Assembly: GCA_963682025.1 (NCBI GenBank)
Contig: OY821518.1
Span: 150,120,254-150,184,253, forward strand
Length of the DNA: 64,000 nucleotides
Reading direction: 5' to 3'
Origin: Cordilura impudica
Lineage: Eukaryota > Arthropoda > Insecta > Diptera > Scathophagidae
In this document: positions 34,489-46,241 of the stretch, one piece after another
How the letters are laid out: the number at the start of each line of letters is the position of its first letter
How positions within the stretch are numbered: position 1 is the stretch's first letter
Made by a program: the position numbers and the translations under genes
Notes under the pieces: generated by a model
The model's input: the letters and a program-made list of their open reading frames with translations, nothing else
What the model was told of the DNA's origin: nothing
Database searches by the model: none

Positions 34489-34912
34489 TCAAATATGGCC
34501 AGGGATTGAAAATGACAAGACATTATAATTGAAAATTACATAGTGAAAACCAGGGTTTAGTATGAGAAGAAAAATATTATAATCCACCCTATCAAAAGCT
34601 TTACTGAAAGCAGTGTATATCACATCCATCTGCTCCCAACAGACAAAACCTTTGAAAACATTAGTCGAAAATCCTAGAAGACTAGTAACTGTTGAGCTTG
34701 ATTTCAAAAAGCCATGTTGAAATGAAAACAATCGAATTTAGTTGATATGAGTGATAATCAGTAAAAAGTTTATCCAATAACTTAGGAATAACACCTAATT
34801 TGGCATTCGCCCTTCCATCTGACTTATACAAATGTATAATAAATGATTCTTTCCAAGAAGTGGGAAAATAAGAAATTTGCTGAGAATTTGAGCGCAATTC
34901 CTCAAAATACAA
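34489..34912 (-). pseudogene. Non-LTR reverse transcriptase fragment (fingers and palm)
   Basis: Two overlapping minus frames read FPTSWKESFIIHLYKSDGR (34912-34682), then FSFQHGFLKSSSTVTSLLGF and MDVIYTAFSKAFDRVDYN (34731-34489). These are RT motifs 0-3 of the same Jockey-like type as the 15.7-18.8 kb element (there WKDSFIIPLFKSG and AIYTDFSKAFDKVNH). A frameshift lies around 34700. The catalytic YADD box is absent. Confidence 0.75.
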
Positions 34913-35149
34913 GCAGAAACACCATCAGCAGTGGAAGACAAAATATGGTAGCACGGAGAAAATATACAGAATTAAAATTGACAGATGGGATTGCTCTTCT
35001 CATTATTTGAGATTTTTCCAAAAACTAGAATTATGATTTGATGTATTTTTATACAAAAAAAAAAAATAAATAACTGATGTTTATATAAAAAAATAAAACT
35101 CTAGGTCTCTTAGTTTTTCAACAACAGCTGTTATCACTATTCCTTAACC
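34913..35149. other. Unassigned sequence
   Basis: Probably upstream retrotransposon sequence, but no motif is legible. Confidence 0.3.
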
Positions 35150-35398
35150 AGTGGGCAGGGTATTGTTAGTTAGCGCTGCTGTTTGTAATAAAAAAAATTT
35201 GACCTAGACCAATTGTGCCGATCGACTCAGAATCACTTTCTGAATCCATTTAAGAATTTCCGTCCGTCCGTTTGACTGTATGTCGTTGTATCCATTTAAA
35301 CCGTTATTGAATTTTAAAAAAATATCCATATTATCATATAGGTATCGGTCAAATTTGGTGTATGTGTATTATTATACCCAGTAATCAATAGGTAAAAA
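35150..35398 (-). repeat. Family-2 inverse fragment
   Basis: TTGACCTAGACCAATTGTGC, CGACTCAGAATCACTTTCTG and CCGTCCGTCCGTTTGACTGT match the 3' part of family 2 in inverse orientation. The copy is truncated and diverged. Confidence 0.6.
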
Positions 35399-36799
35399 AC
35401 AAGTAAGAGTGTTAAATTCGGCTGTGCCGAATCTTTGATACCCTCCACCTCGGTTTGAGTAATGATAATAAATGTAAACAAAATATTGGAAAAAGTAAAC
35501 AATTTGTTAAACTTAATACCAAATTATTTCAGCAAATTCTTTGGGTTGGTTTTCGGATTTATTTCGGTGTTTGCTTTTTGGTCATTGTGGTTGCTGATCG
35601 GCATGCATTTAGGTTATATACCTATATGCATGCGTTTCCGGTTATATGACATAACTTCTCGTTTAATTTAGTTTTTGCTAATTAAATAGCTCGCCCTAAC
35701 CTCCATTGCAAAGGTAATGGTTGTGTAGGGTGGCTACATGCATTAAATCGTGCTAATTGGAGATGGCTGTATAGTTTCTTTTAACTGGTCAAATATTTCT
35801 TCATTGCGGCCATATAGGTCGGATGGAGTAACAAAATAATAACCAAAAAAAGCTCTCTCAACTTTTTTATTAAAATATTGCCATATTTGGAAAACATAGA
35901 GAATAAATTTATAATTATAATAAATAATCAAATTAGGGATGCCAAACGCAAAAAACCAAATGTCCCAAACATTTTAAATAAAATAATTTGTTATCTTTAT
36001 TTTCTGAAAAACTTCAAATTTTCATCCAAAAAATATTGTGAAAAATAATATATAAATAACATTCTCATCAAATTGCGTTTATTTATGTAACAATTTTTGT
36101 GTTCGCAATTCTTATATATCATTTGAGGTTTTCTAAAATTCATTGAATTTAAATCAATGTTTTCTGTAGTCTGATTCTGTAAATTTCAACGATCCGACAA
36201 TCGCAAAATATATAGACAGCTGTTGTTCTTTGCACTAAGGATTAAGTGATTCACTAAGTACAGACATCTAAACAACAGTCGACATCTCTATTTTTCTATT
36301 TATTTAAATTGTTAACGAGTGGCATCTCTGTCAAAATAAGCGAAAAACACAAAGAAGAATATAAAAAACAAATTACTTCGTGTTTGACAGGATGATTTTA
36401 TGTTTATGTTTAATATCTTTATTTTTTACTAATATTTCTGTGTATTTATTTGAAAATGAAATAATGAATTGAATATGCTATTTAATTTTTTTATTTATAT
36501 AAAAAGTTTTTTAATAAAAGCAAAATATTTCCACCATTTTATGATTCTTATTTATATATGACGACATTTCAACCTAAAAATTTAAGTTTTTATCGATTGA
36601 ATAAACAACACAAAAATGGTTGTCGTTTAGATAACAACAACAGCTGACTTTAACAATAGCGAATATCGTTTAAAAATTTTACTGATAATTTTGCTATTTT
36701 CTTTTTTTAACGATTCGACTATCGTTAAAAGAAGTTACTGAAAAGCTATTACGCCAATACCAATATTTTTTTTAAATGTAAACATTTTTTAAATGTAAA

Positions 36800-37043
36800 T
36801 GTTGAATATAGCGCTTTCTTGCGTGTAAAACAGGCAGAAGTTTCATTCTTGAAGAATGTGGCAACACGATGTATCTACGAATAAATGTCAATTTGACACA
36901 CGTCATATTTGCTTTTTCTTTTTTCTTTTCCGGTCTGCATTCTGAAGTATACACACGTCTTTTTATAATTCTTTTCTTTATATTAATAAATCCATACTTT
37001 TATTTTAAATCAAATCTTTTTATTTTGAGCTACACTCACAAAA
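36800..37043 (+). repeat. 5' LTR of the copia-type element
   Basis: It runs TGTTGAATATAGCGC to CACTCACAAAA. It differs from the 3' LTR at CTGCATT (CTACATT there) and CGTCTTTTT (CGTATTTTT there). The terminal dinucleotides are TG...AA, the AA end being unusual compared with TG...CA. TATTAATAAATCC lies in the 3' half as a plausible poly(A)-signal region. Confidence 0.95.
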
Positions 37044-37060
37044 GGTTATGGGCCCAGAAG
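37044..37060 (+). promoter_or_regulatory. Primer binding site complementary to an internal tRNA-iMet segment
   Basis: GGTTATGGGCCCAG follows the LTR directly. Drosophila copia primes with a half-molecule of initiator tRNA-Met using this same GGTTATGGGCCCAG stretch, so the mechanism is inferred to be shared. Confidence 0.85.
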
Positions 37061-37094
37061 CGCTATGCCTACAGCGAATTGATTAATTAAACGT

Positions 37095-39356
37095 ATGGAC
37101 GATTTTGTTCAAGTGGAACAAAGCACGACCAGCATCGACTCAGCCATTGCCGACGAAGCGGAAGAATTTTTTGACTCAAGCGACATCATCGAGATTGATA
37201 CAACAGTCACTGAAACTGAGATCATGGCAGAGACTAAAACGTATCAGATCCACCGATTCAACGGGCAAAACTATCAACTTTGGCGCCGGCAGATGGAAAT
37301 CTATATGACCGAGAACAAGCTGAAGAAATATATACTTGGGACTGAAACACGAACCTTAACAAATGCAAATGAGTGGGACCAGAAGGACGCAGAGGCGCAG
37401 GCATTCCTAATGAGAGGCATCGAGTTAGAACAGCTGAAGTATTTGACTGACTGCTCAACTGCTGCGCAAATGTGGTCTAGACTACAAGCCGTTCACGCCG
37501 AAAAGAGTGACCGGTCCGCCCAGGTCTTATTAGAGAAGTTCATAACGTGTAAAATGGGACAAGATGACAGCATGATTGATCACATTGCCAGCATTACATC
37601 ACTCGCACAACGCTTAAAGGATATGGATCTGGAACAAAAAGAGTCCATGATCATTGCGAAAATTTTAAGCAGTCTGCCTGAAAAGTTTGATCATGTTCGC
37701 ACCGCATGGTACGCTGTTCCGAAAAACGCACAAAACGTAGAAAAGCTAACCGATCATTTGGTTAATGAAGAAGCGCTTATCACCTTACGCGACATTCAAA
37801 GCACGCATAACAACAGTTCGAGCAAATCAGCATACATGGCAAAAGCGAGCAAATACGGTAACAACAACAATGCTAACCAAAAACGCAAAGGAAAATGCAA
37901 CTATTGCCATAAGGAGGGCCATTGGGCTAGAGAGTGCCGTAAGAAGCAAAAGGATGAAAAAGACCAAAGCAACAAACGTGAGAGCGAGAAACACTCCTTA
38001 GTATTACGGAAAGAAAGAAATTACGAAAGAGCAGAAACAGCTGACAACGATAACGCACATTTATTTGTTTTACATAAAGCAGAAGAGGCGCGTTGCAAAA
38101 ATCGGAATGTTTTCAACGCTGATTCCGGAGCGACGGATCACATGACATTCCAGAGGGAGCTACTGACTGACTACGTCGAATTGCAGCATACAGACGTTCA
38201 CGTAAAAGTTGGTGATGGACGCAGATTGCCGATTATTGGAAAAGGTGAAATTAAGGTGGAAGTTTCTGGTGAGCTCGAAACCGAGTACACAGTGAAGGAC
38301 GTCTTAATGGTTCCAGAACTTGACAAGAAATTCATTTCGATATCGAAGGCAACAAAAACGATGGACGTGCAGTTTCAGAAAGGCACAGGGCGTGTATTGT
38401 TTACAAAAGCGAACCGCATAATCATCGAAGGCAACGATATTGGTGGGCTGTACAAATTGAATTTGAAACCAATAATTGCAAACTATGCTGATTTCAACGT
38501 GGCTTGTTCAGAATCAATGAAAGTTTGGCATGATCGCATGGGACATGTGAATTTCAAAACGCTGCAAGATATGAATAACAAGAAAATCGTTTCAGGTTTA
38601 TGTATTCAAGACATTCCAAAGAAAATTCCGTTTTGTAAAGGCTGCACATACGGCAAACAGCATCGTGAATCATTTCCAAAAGCTGGTGGAAATAGAGCAA
38701 AGCAGCCTGGTGAAACTTTCCACGTGGACTTATGTGGTAAGATGAGCGCACCGGCGATAGGAGGCTCAAATTATTTTATGTTGCTAAAGGACGATTACTC
38801 CAGATACTGCTTCGTGTACTTTATTAAGAGTAAGACAGAGGTGCTAGAAAACCTTATGAAGTTTGTAGCAGAAGTGCAAGCTGATGGACACAAAATCAAA
38901 CGATTACGCTCAGGTGGAGGCTTAGAGTTCTGCAATGAAGATGTACGCAAATTTGTCTTGGAGCACAGCATCAAGCATGAGGTCACCACACCAAGGGCTC
39001 CACAGCAGAATGGGTTCATCGAACGCCAGAATAGAACAGTCATCGAAAGCGCTAAGGCTATGCTGCATGAGAGGGAGCTGCCACTATTTCTATGGGCAGA
39101 GGCAGCCAACACAGCGGTTTACTTAAAGAATCGAACGGCGTCAGATGTGATCGACGGCTACACTCCATACGAAAAATGGTTCGGTAAAAATCCATCCGTT
39201 AAACATTTACGAATTTTCGGCTGTGACGCGTACGTTTTCGTATCAAAAGATCAACGCACTAAATGGGAGAAGAACGCAGCGAAGCTTATTATGGTAGGCT
39301 ATAAGACGCAAGTAAAGCGTATAGAGTGTACGATCCCCACGGCAGAAGAATTTTAA
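37095..39356 (+). pseudogene. copia Gag-Pol 5' portion: Gag, protease, integrase (frameshifted at the end)
   Basis: A 753-codon frame starts MDDFVQVEQ. Gag includes HRFNGQNYQLWRRQMEIYM (about residues 53-71). The zinc knuckle is CNYCHKEGHWARECRKK (about 269-285). The aspartic protease active site is FNADSGATDHMT (about 342-353). The integrase zinc region is HDRMGHVN...CKGCTYGK. The integrase core follows: HVDLCG supplies the first Asp and NGFIERQNRT the Glu. The block that should carry the second catalytic Asp reads RLRSGGGLEFCNE, where the usual SDNG is lost. Near 39310 one base is missing, so the frame runs out at TAA 39354-39356 while the continuation is in another frame. The element is therefore defective in integrase and in reading continuity. 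Confidence 0.95.
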
Positions 39357-40288
39357 TTCGCAGAGATGTTAAATTCGACGAGAAATACGACACTTATAAT
39401 GAGTACATCGAAACAAAACAAAACGCAGAAAACCATTACAGCAACGAAACAGACAGTCATGAAGAAGAAGAACAACAACAAAACACGGCAGAAAATTCCA
39501 ATAAGAAAAATCAAAAAAGGGCTTATGAATATATTCGGGATGCGTATCAAATGAGAAGTACAACAAAGCAGAAATTGTGTGTTGACGATCAGCAAAATAA
39601 TGCGGAGTTGTGCATGGCTCAGTTCAATCCCACAAATTTAGAAGAAGCTTTGAATGACGAGGATTCAGTGCAATGGGCTGCAGCAATAAAAGACGAGTTA
39701 GATGCTTTGCAGAAAAATAATACGTGGACACTCGTTGAGCGCACAAGTGACATGCATATTATGATGAATCGATGGGTATTCAAACGAAAGTACATTTCAA
39801 ACGGCGAAATTGAGAAGTACAAGGCCAGGCTAGTGGTTAGAGGATGTTCGCAAATTCTAGGCATAGGCTACTCCGAAGTCTATTCGCCGGTGGTTCGCTA
39901 CGATTCAGTAAGAGCAGTGTTAGCTATAGCAGCGGCTTAAAACATGAATATTATACAATTTGATGTCAAGACTGCTTTCCTGCATGGCGTCATACAAGAG
40001 GATATTTACATGGAGCAACCACATGGTTATCAGCATGGTAACAGTGTATGTAAGCTACACAAGAGCTTATATGGTTTGAAGCAAGCTTCCAGACAGTGGA
40101 ACAGGCGAATTGTTAAATTTTTACACACTTTTGGTTTTGTACAAACGAAGGCTGATGTTTGCGTATGTGGACGACGGGCTGATATGCGGCAACAATCATG
40201 CGTTGATTCAGGAGCTGATCGACAAATTGCATTCAGAGTTCGAGATAACATACAAAAATGCAGAATACTTTGTTGGTATGCAGATTAA
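39326..40288 (+). pseudogene. copia Pol middle portion: RT N-terminal half with in-frame stop
   Basis: The frame reopens at 39326 with YDPHGRRILIRRDVKFDE. It passes an acidic, K/E/Q-rich linker and reaches RT motifs such as WAAAIKDELDALQKNNTWTL and YKARLVVRGCSQ. A TAA at 39938-39940 interrupts just before MNIIQFDVKTAFLHG, the RT Asp-containing palm motif. The same frame resumes to YKLHKSLYGLKQASRQWNRR-like sequence and is lost near 40150. Thus there is one nonsense codon and one further frame loss. Confidence 0.9.
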
Positions 40289-40978
40289 AATCGACACGCA
40301 GCAACAAAAAGTTTTTAGTTATCAAAATATTTACGCTTTAAATATTTGGAACGTTTTAATCATTCTGATTGTTTTGCGATTGGTTCGATTATGTACCTCA
40401 TGGTGTGTACTAGGCCACACATAGCATACGTGGTTGGCGTATTGAGTCGTTATCTAGAGAACCCTTCAGAGGATCACTGGCTAGGTGTTAAGCGTGTTCT
40501 GAAGTACGTAAAGGGCACATTTGATTATGGCATATCATTTTCACTAAATACAAGTGAAACACAACTTATGATGTATTGCGACGCAGATTGGGGCAATGAT
40601 GTTGATACACGTCGAAGCATTTCTGGATGGATTTGTTTCATAAATGGTGGACCCGTAGCTTGGAGCTCACGCCGACAAGGTGTGACTGCGACATCAACAA
40701 CCGAAGCGGAATTTGTGTCAATATGTGCGGCAACAAAGGCAGTTATATGGCTGCGAAAATTGTCGAAAGAAATAGATTGCGAGCAAGCGAATCCTACACC
40801 AATAAAGTGCGATAACCAAAAGGCGATTGAGTTGGTGAAGAACCCTGAACGATCGAGACGAACGAAGCACGTCGACATACAATATTTCTATTCGTGCGAC
40901 ATGCAAGCGACTGGTGAAATAGACATGCAATATGTTGAAAGTGGAAGGCGCTCAGCAAAGAAAAGTTCAGAGGCTTGA
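40110..40978 (+). pseudogene. copia Pol 3' portion: RT YVDD box and RNase H
   Basis: The first frame has LMFAYVDDGLICGNN (catalytic YVDD) and EFEITYKNAEYFVGMQI, arriving after a short deletion relative to the usual spacing from the palm. Around 40345 the frame changes again, with a deletion of the segment normally preceding the thumb. The final frame to 40978 gives IGSIMYLMVCTRPHIAYVVG and RNase H with YCDADWGNDVDTRRSISG, STTEAEFVSI, KCDNQKAI and RTKHVDIQYF. RNase H motifs look complete. The polyprotein as a whole cannot be translated from one reading. Confidence 0.9.
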
Positions 40979-41016
40979 TACAGCAATATGGGTTGGCGAC
41001 TGCATCAACCGCTGAA

Positions 41017-41031
41017 GAAAGCGAAAGGGAG
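41017..41031 (+). promoter_or_regulatory. Polypurine tract
   Basis: GAAAGCGAAAGGGAG lies immediately upstream of the 3' LTR, the expected plus-strand priming site. Confidence 0.8.
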
Positions 41032-41275
41032 TGTTGAATATAGCGCTTTCTTGCGTGTAAAACAGGCAGAAGTTTCATTCTTGAAGAATGTGGCAACACG
41101 ATGTATCTACGAATAAATGTCAATTTGACACACGTCATATTTGCTTTTTCTTTTTTCTTTTCCGGTCTACATTCTGAAGTATACACACGTATTTTTATAA
41201 TTCTTTTCTTTATATTAATAAATCCATACTTTTATTTTAAATCAAATCTTTTTATTTTGAGCTACACTCACAAAA
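41032..41275 (+). repeat. 3' LTR of the copia-type element
   Basis: 244 bp, 242 identical to the 5' LTR. It is followed by the target duplication GTAAA and then by continuing family-1 sequence. Confidence 0.95.
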
Positions 41276-42242
41276 GTAAACATATTTGGTGTTTTCTTTG
41301 GAATTTCAATTTGTGTTTAACGAATAAAATTTATATATTAAAGATGCAATTGATGTCTTCTAAATTTAAAATTATTATTTCCGACGTTTTGATATGATTT
41401 TATGAAATTCAGTTAATATTTTCTAATATATAATTGGAAATTTTAATTCCAGTTTTTAGAATTGATATTTTCTAAAATTTGAATGGAAAATTTAAAAAGT
41501 GCAATTTTGTATTTATGTGAATAATAATGCTTTAGTAATTATAAACAATTTTTAAAAATTAGATGTAATCGCAATCAGATAGATATTTTGTAGCAGAATA
41601 ATAATTCTATATAACTATGTAGAACTTTTTTGAATGCAAAAAAACTCATTGATAACTCGGACACTCTATTTTGTAAAGACAACAAAAAGTTAATATGCCA
41701 AACTTATGTTCATATTTGTAAAAGAATAATGAAAAAACATATGAAATAAATGACCAGTCCGTGTATACTCTTAACATTGTGCTGTATGATATCTATTTGA
41801 AAATATTGACATTGATGTTAAAATAGAAATAACTATGTATTGCAAAGCTAATTAGAACAAAAATTGTGGCGCCATCTACTGTGGCATAGTCACGCTGAGC
41901 AAAATGAAGTGACACTCTCTTAATGCAAAAGAAATGTATTTTCCCACAACAAAATATTGCAGAAATTTATGTAAATAAAATAATATACCGATTTATTTCT
42001 AACATGCAGTTCTTATGGATATACATCAGTGAAGGCCGTGCCCACAGCCTAACACAGTCGTGACAACTTGACAGCTGTCAAAAAAGTAATCTCGAACCGT
42101 ATGGCTTTGTTTACTTTTTTTTTTTTTCTCATATTTAATACAAGGACTTTGAGAAAGAGATTAAAAAATGAAATATACAAAATATAATGTGTGCAAGTGA
42201 ACAGCTACACATGTTTGCAAACAGAATAAAAAAACAATAATA

Positions 42243-43015
42243 ATGGAAAAAATAGTGAGTATATGCTATTATGATAAACATTTAAAAAACATTAATAATA
42301 TCGTATTTTCTGTTTTGATATAAAAATATAAAAGGTGAATATTAAAACCCATAGCTTGTGATATGTTTTACGTAAGACAATTACATTCAAGACTACTCAA
42401 GCCAGGGCCGAAGGAAGAAAGCAAAAATTACTATTGCTGGCACAACAAAAGGCGGCCAAAAAGGAAGAAGCAAAACAACGATGATGAACAATATGAAGAT
42501 GAGATGCTGGATAATGTAGCCGATATGTTGGATGGAGAAGATTCGAAATTTTTGCAGTCGAAAAGAGGCACAAAACAACGAAAAGTAAACATGCTGCTGG
42601 TGATGATGAAAGAAGACATGATGATATTAAGAATTGTTTCCGTTTTGTGTTTGCCAATGATAAAAAGCTTCACATGACTCTTTTCATAATATGTACGTCA
42701 CATTAATCATTTAATCAACGCCAAAAACAACAATTTCAACTTGGAATGTATAACTTGTTTGTGGGCTTTGAAGATAAAAAAAATGTTAATGTAGATGCAG
42801 AGAAAGAAAATGAATTGAAACAAAAGAAGTTGGAGGCTCGTCGTCAACGTTTGTTGATTTTATCGAAAAAAGAGCGCAAACAGCATAAAAAGGTGGCTGA
42901 GTTGAAAAAGGAGTTGGATGAGACAAAAGCCAATTCTAAGGTTTTGAGTGACATTTTGAAGGGTTTTGCTGATGCTTGTAAAAATTTGTTTTAAGTAAGA
43001 CAATTACATACAATA
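42243..43015 (+). pseudogene. Lysine/glutamate-rich gene-like fragment, unrecognised
   Basis: An ATG at 42243 (MEKI) is followed by GTGAGTATATG, a plausible 5' splice site, and about 90 bp later by TATAAAAG. From about 42375 the frame reads KTITFKTTQARAEGRKQKLL and LLAQQKAAKKEEAKQR. After a shift comes DDEQYEDEMLDNVADMLDGE, and after another comes HDDIKNCFRFVFANDKKLHM. A later 82-codon frame (42746-42994) is coiled-coil-like: KKERKQHKKVAELKKELDET, ending FADACKNLF. The charge pattern resembles nucleolar or ribosome-biogenesis proteins, but I cannot name one. Frameshifts show decay. It is probably host-derived sequence captured with an intron. Confidence 0.4.
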
Positions 43016-43119
43016 CTACTCAACCCAGGGCCGAAAGGAAGGAATCACAAATTACTATAGCTAAGCTAACCATTGGTCCAGTTGCTGGTGACGAAACTTT
43101 TCGCAAGTTGAATTGTGGT

Positions 43120-43235
43120 ATTCGATTGTTTTTGATTATGACTTGCATGTAGAGTGCGTGTCAGTGCTTCTCATCGTAATTTGTCTGGTAATATTCCCAT
43201 CACATTGGGTACTACACCGTTAGCTTCATAAGTAA
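43120..43235 (+). pseudogene. Possible arrestin C-terminal-domain scrap
   Basis: The frame around 43145-43232 reads VRVSASHRNLSGNIPITLGT then TPLAS and stop. The combination of a beta-strand with N-L-S-x-x-I-P-I-T-L-G-T-x-P-L resembles the end of arrestin C domains in arrestin-domain-containing proteins (usually ..IPITIGTVPL). The match is short and could be chance. A 64-bp duplicate of the 42375 region (TAAGACAATTACAT.CAA.AC) lies just upstream at 42998. Confidence 0.35.
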
Positions 43236-43359
43236 AACATTAATTTTCTACTTTTTTTATTCCTATAAGTAGGCGGACTTGTACACCTTGGAATGAAGTT
43301 AATGGAGGATTCAATTTTGATAAAAGTAAATAGAAGCAACCAAATCAATACGAATAGAA

Positions 43360-44142
43360 ACAAGTAAGAAAATTATAGTCGGTCTAGACCGACTATACGA
43401 TACCCTATACCATGCGTTCAGAGACCCTATCTCTTAGGCCCAACTAACTGGACATAGAAAATAAGCAAAAACCAAATTTGAGTGGGATTTTTATTAATTT
43501 TTTTGGCTGCAGATATGAAAAAGTTCATATCGGATGCTATATCTATATGGGGACTAGGTCCAAAAATGGACCGATCCTGATCATGTTTGGTAAAGTCTCT
43601 TGTATTTTGCAAAAATATATACAAACCAAATCTGAGAAGAATCAGTGCAATATTTTTGTTTTTTAATAGATTTAAGTGAAGATCGGGAAGCAGCTCTATA
43701 TGGGGCCAAAGGGATCATTTTTGGAATACTCTTTAATGGACGTAATGAACGCATACAAAACCCAATTTGAGTAAGATCTATATGACAATGGGGATCTTAT
43801 GGCAATTTATGTCGATTTCATAGGGGTAATTCGTATGGGGGCTAGGTCTGAACATGGACCGATTCTCACCAATTTCAACAGCGTTTATCCCATGGCCGAT
43901 AAAAGCTTATATACCAAATTTCATCAAAACATATTCATATTTGCGACCTGTAGTTTGATTACAAGGTTTACATTGACACACAGACGGACGGACGGACGGA
44001 CGGACATTGTTAAATCAACTCAGAAAGTGATTCTGATTCAATCGGTATAATTAAAGATGGGTCTAGGTCAAATATTTTTGGTTGTTACAAACAGCAGCAC
44101 AAAGTCATTATACCCAAACCACATAGTGGTATAGGGTATAAA
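43360..44142 (+). mobile_element. Family-2 hairpin-ended repeat, complete forward copy
   Basis: It starts ACAAGTAAGAAAATTATAGT, the hairpin TAGTCGGTCTAGACCGACTA and CGATACCCTATACC. It ends CCACATAGTGGTATAGGGTA plus TAA. The 3' side contains CACAGACGGACGGACGGACG and CATTGTTAAATCAACTC. The terminal ATACCCTATACC and GGTATAGGGTAT blocks are inverse complements. At 783 bp it has no convincing protein. It serves as the reference copy for this family. Confidence 0.85.
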
Positions 44143-44717
44143 AATGTAAGTTGGTGCAATTGGCGGTATGGTCAGAGTGGAATTATGTTTTTAATTTAAT
44201 AAAATATGTGAATTATATTTTCAACAGCTCGAAAGCAAATAAATCTTAGTAGGAGAGAACGACCAACCATTAGAAGAAATGGTAGCGCAACTTACATATT
44301 CCACAAAAGCCCATCAGTCCTTAATTAAATAAACTTTAATATATAAGAGAAGTATGAAATAAAAAATGTATTTGTAGATTTCCACCGTTGTTAAACATGA
44401 TGTCCCCAAACTGATGACTATGTATGCTCAGTTTATGAAAAGTAATATATAGTAGATGGCTTAAAACGGGTAAAGAAAGTCGAAAGTAAAGCCAAAACTA
44501 CAAATGGCTAAAGTTAAACCTCTAACTAGTTACAACAGTAATTCATTTTTATTGCTTTAATTTAAAACTAGCATCTATGCAAAAATAAAACGAAACTACG
44601 GGCATTTATTTCAAAACTAAAACAAAAGAATGGTTTATTAACTATTTGAAAAACTTATTTGATGCTTTAACATAATGAAATGTATATATTTTTTTGAATT
44701 TTTCGATCTAACTACAC

Positions 44718-44777
44718 AACATAGATTAAAATATAAAAAAAAAATTCTTCAACTGACGTAAAGCACATTTAGCAGCA
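44718..44777 (-). pseudogene. Dcr-1: Dicer-1 pseudogene, last dsRBD codons (distal to the Transib)
   Basis: Reading minus from 44777 gives AAKCALRQLKNFF, then a stop near 44718. This continues the dsRNA-binding-domain reading interrupted at 49864-49870, where the other side ends ..DCQCTAA. The last helix of the Dicer-1 dsRBD (CTAAKCALRQLKK) is recognisable, but its C-terminal tail is replaced by F/I codons. Confidence 0.8.
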
Positions 44778-46180
44778 CACAGTGGTTCAAAACCAAAAAA
44801 AAGTGGTAATAAGTCTGGAACTTCTAAACTATTGGTTGGATTGGAATAGTATATTCTAGGCGATTGTAGTCAAGGATATAGGCTTTCAAAATGTTTATTT
44901 TTGAGATACCCTGTTGTAAGACAGGGTGAGCTACAGGGTGCCAGAGTCGACCACCTCGAGGTGGAAAATGCTTTCAAAGCTTGTAACTTTTATAAATATG
45001 AAGTGATTTTTACGTTTTTTAAATTTTTCCAATAACCATTAAATTCTTAACAAAAAACATGCTTATACTACCTAGTTATCGCTTATGGTTTAAAAAATAT
45101 TTGATTTTAAAAATCAACATTTGAACTTTTCACCAAATTCTTTCTTGGTTTTTCGCAAATAACATTTTTATTAAAATAGATAAAAAAAAATCTAAAAATA
45201 TGTGGCGATAGCCAGTACTTCTTAAAAATACGTTGAAGTACTTTTTGAATTATTTCAAACCGTTTAGTGAGCACAAAATCTTAAAGTTGACTTTTTGAAT
45301 CAGGTTCTAAAAATTGCAAATTTTTGCCAAAAAATACCCTTCATTCTTTCACTTTTTTCTCACAACCTTGGTAAAACATGTATATATTTTTCTACACATT
45401 TTAAAAGAATATGCTTCAGGAATGGTTGTAAGAGAAATTTTTAATATTTTTGGACATGCACCCTACGTCCAGCATTGGACGAAATTGGGCAATTTAAAAA
45501 AAAAAAAACTAAGTTTTAAAAGTTAATACAAAAATATCCGCTCGATTTCTTCAAATATTTCACTGCAGTATTAAAGCTGCAAATATTTTTATTTATTTGC
45601 CGTAATAAAATTCACCGCCATTACATAAACGTGGTCAGGAGGGCTTAAATGGTGAAAAAGTCAAATTTTCATACCAGTTTTTTTTGTTAACATAAAAAAC
45701 ATATTAAGATTAGTTATTTTTATATTTTGTTTATTGATTCACAACGGCATTTAAATTATCTAAAACACTTCAAAAAATCATTTTGATAACTTTAATAGTT
45801 TTTGAGATATTTATATTCAAATTTCAGAAAAAAAAATATAGAAAACTATGGTTTTTCGTTTTTTTTGGTTTTTTGGTAAAGTGTTCCCAAAATTTTTGAA
45901 TTTTACTTATTATTATATATGTTGTTAAAGAAGACATATTTATCTATTCAACGATATATAACATGTCTATCAAATATATTGCAACATGCTGAAATAATGA
46001 CCCCAAACCACACTCCACAGGCAAAAATTTAGCTATTTCTCTATTTGTTCATATAAATGGTCATTTACATAGTGAATGACATATGTTTTTTATTGTTTTT
46101 TGGTAAAGGGTTGCATACGTTTTTATTACTTCAAATAATTTTATATATCTTTTCAAAGAAGGTATAATTATAGTTTAATG
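44778..46180 (+). repeat. Transib left inverted repeat (about 1.4 kb)
   Basis: It is inversely complementary to 48488-49863 over its whole length with scattered substitutions and small indels, for example AAGACAGGGTGAGCTACAGG against TAGCTCACCCTGTGTTACAA. It contains an open 70-codon frame (45314-45526) starting MQIFAKKYPSFFHFFLTTLV whose mirror image lies in the right arm. Confidence 0.9.
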
Positions 46181-46241
46181 AGTATTTTTTTATTTGTTTT
46201 ATAATAGGCTTAAAATTACATAACAATTGTCTGCTTTTTTA

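Larger units (their letters stand above)
36800..41275 (+). mobile_element. copia-type LTR retrotransposon
   Basis: The LTRs are identical in length (244 bp) and bound by the 5-bp duplication GTAAA (36795-36799 and 41276-41280). The total is 4476 bp. The order gag, zinc knuckle, protease, integrase, RT, RNase H (integrase before RT) is the Ty1/copia order. The LTRs differ at only two positions, so insertion is recent, yet the coding region carries several disabling lesions. Confidence 0.95.

Noticed and set aside
36869..37090. Small frames covering both copia LTRs (MYLRINVNLTHVIFAF...)
   Set aside because: They occur in both LTRs because the LTRs are identical; their position in regulatory LTR sequence and hydrophobic composition argue against a gene.
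39353..39595. Minus-strand frames within the copia coding region
   Set aside because: They are antisense shadows of the Pol reading, which has clear motifs on the plus strand.
43799..44050. Recurring 60-115-codon frames in family-2 copies (for example with GARSEHGPILTNFNSVHPMA)
   Set aside because: They occur in both strands of every copy, change length freely and lose frame between copies; they reflect repeat identity, not conserved coding.
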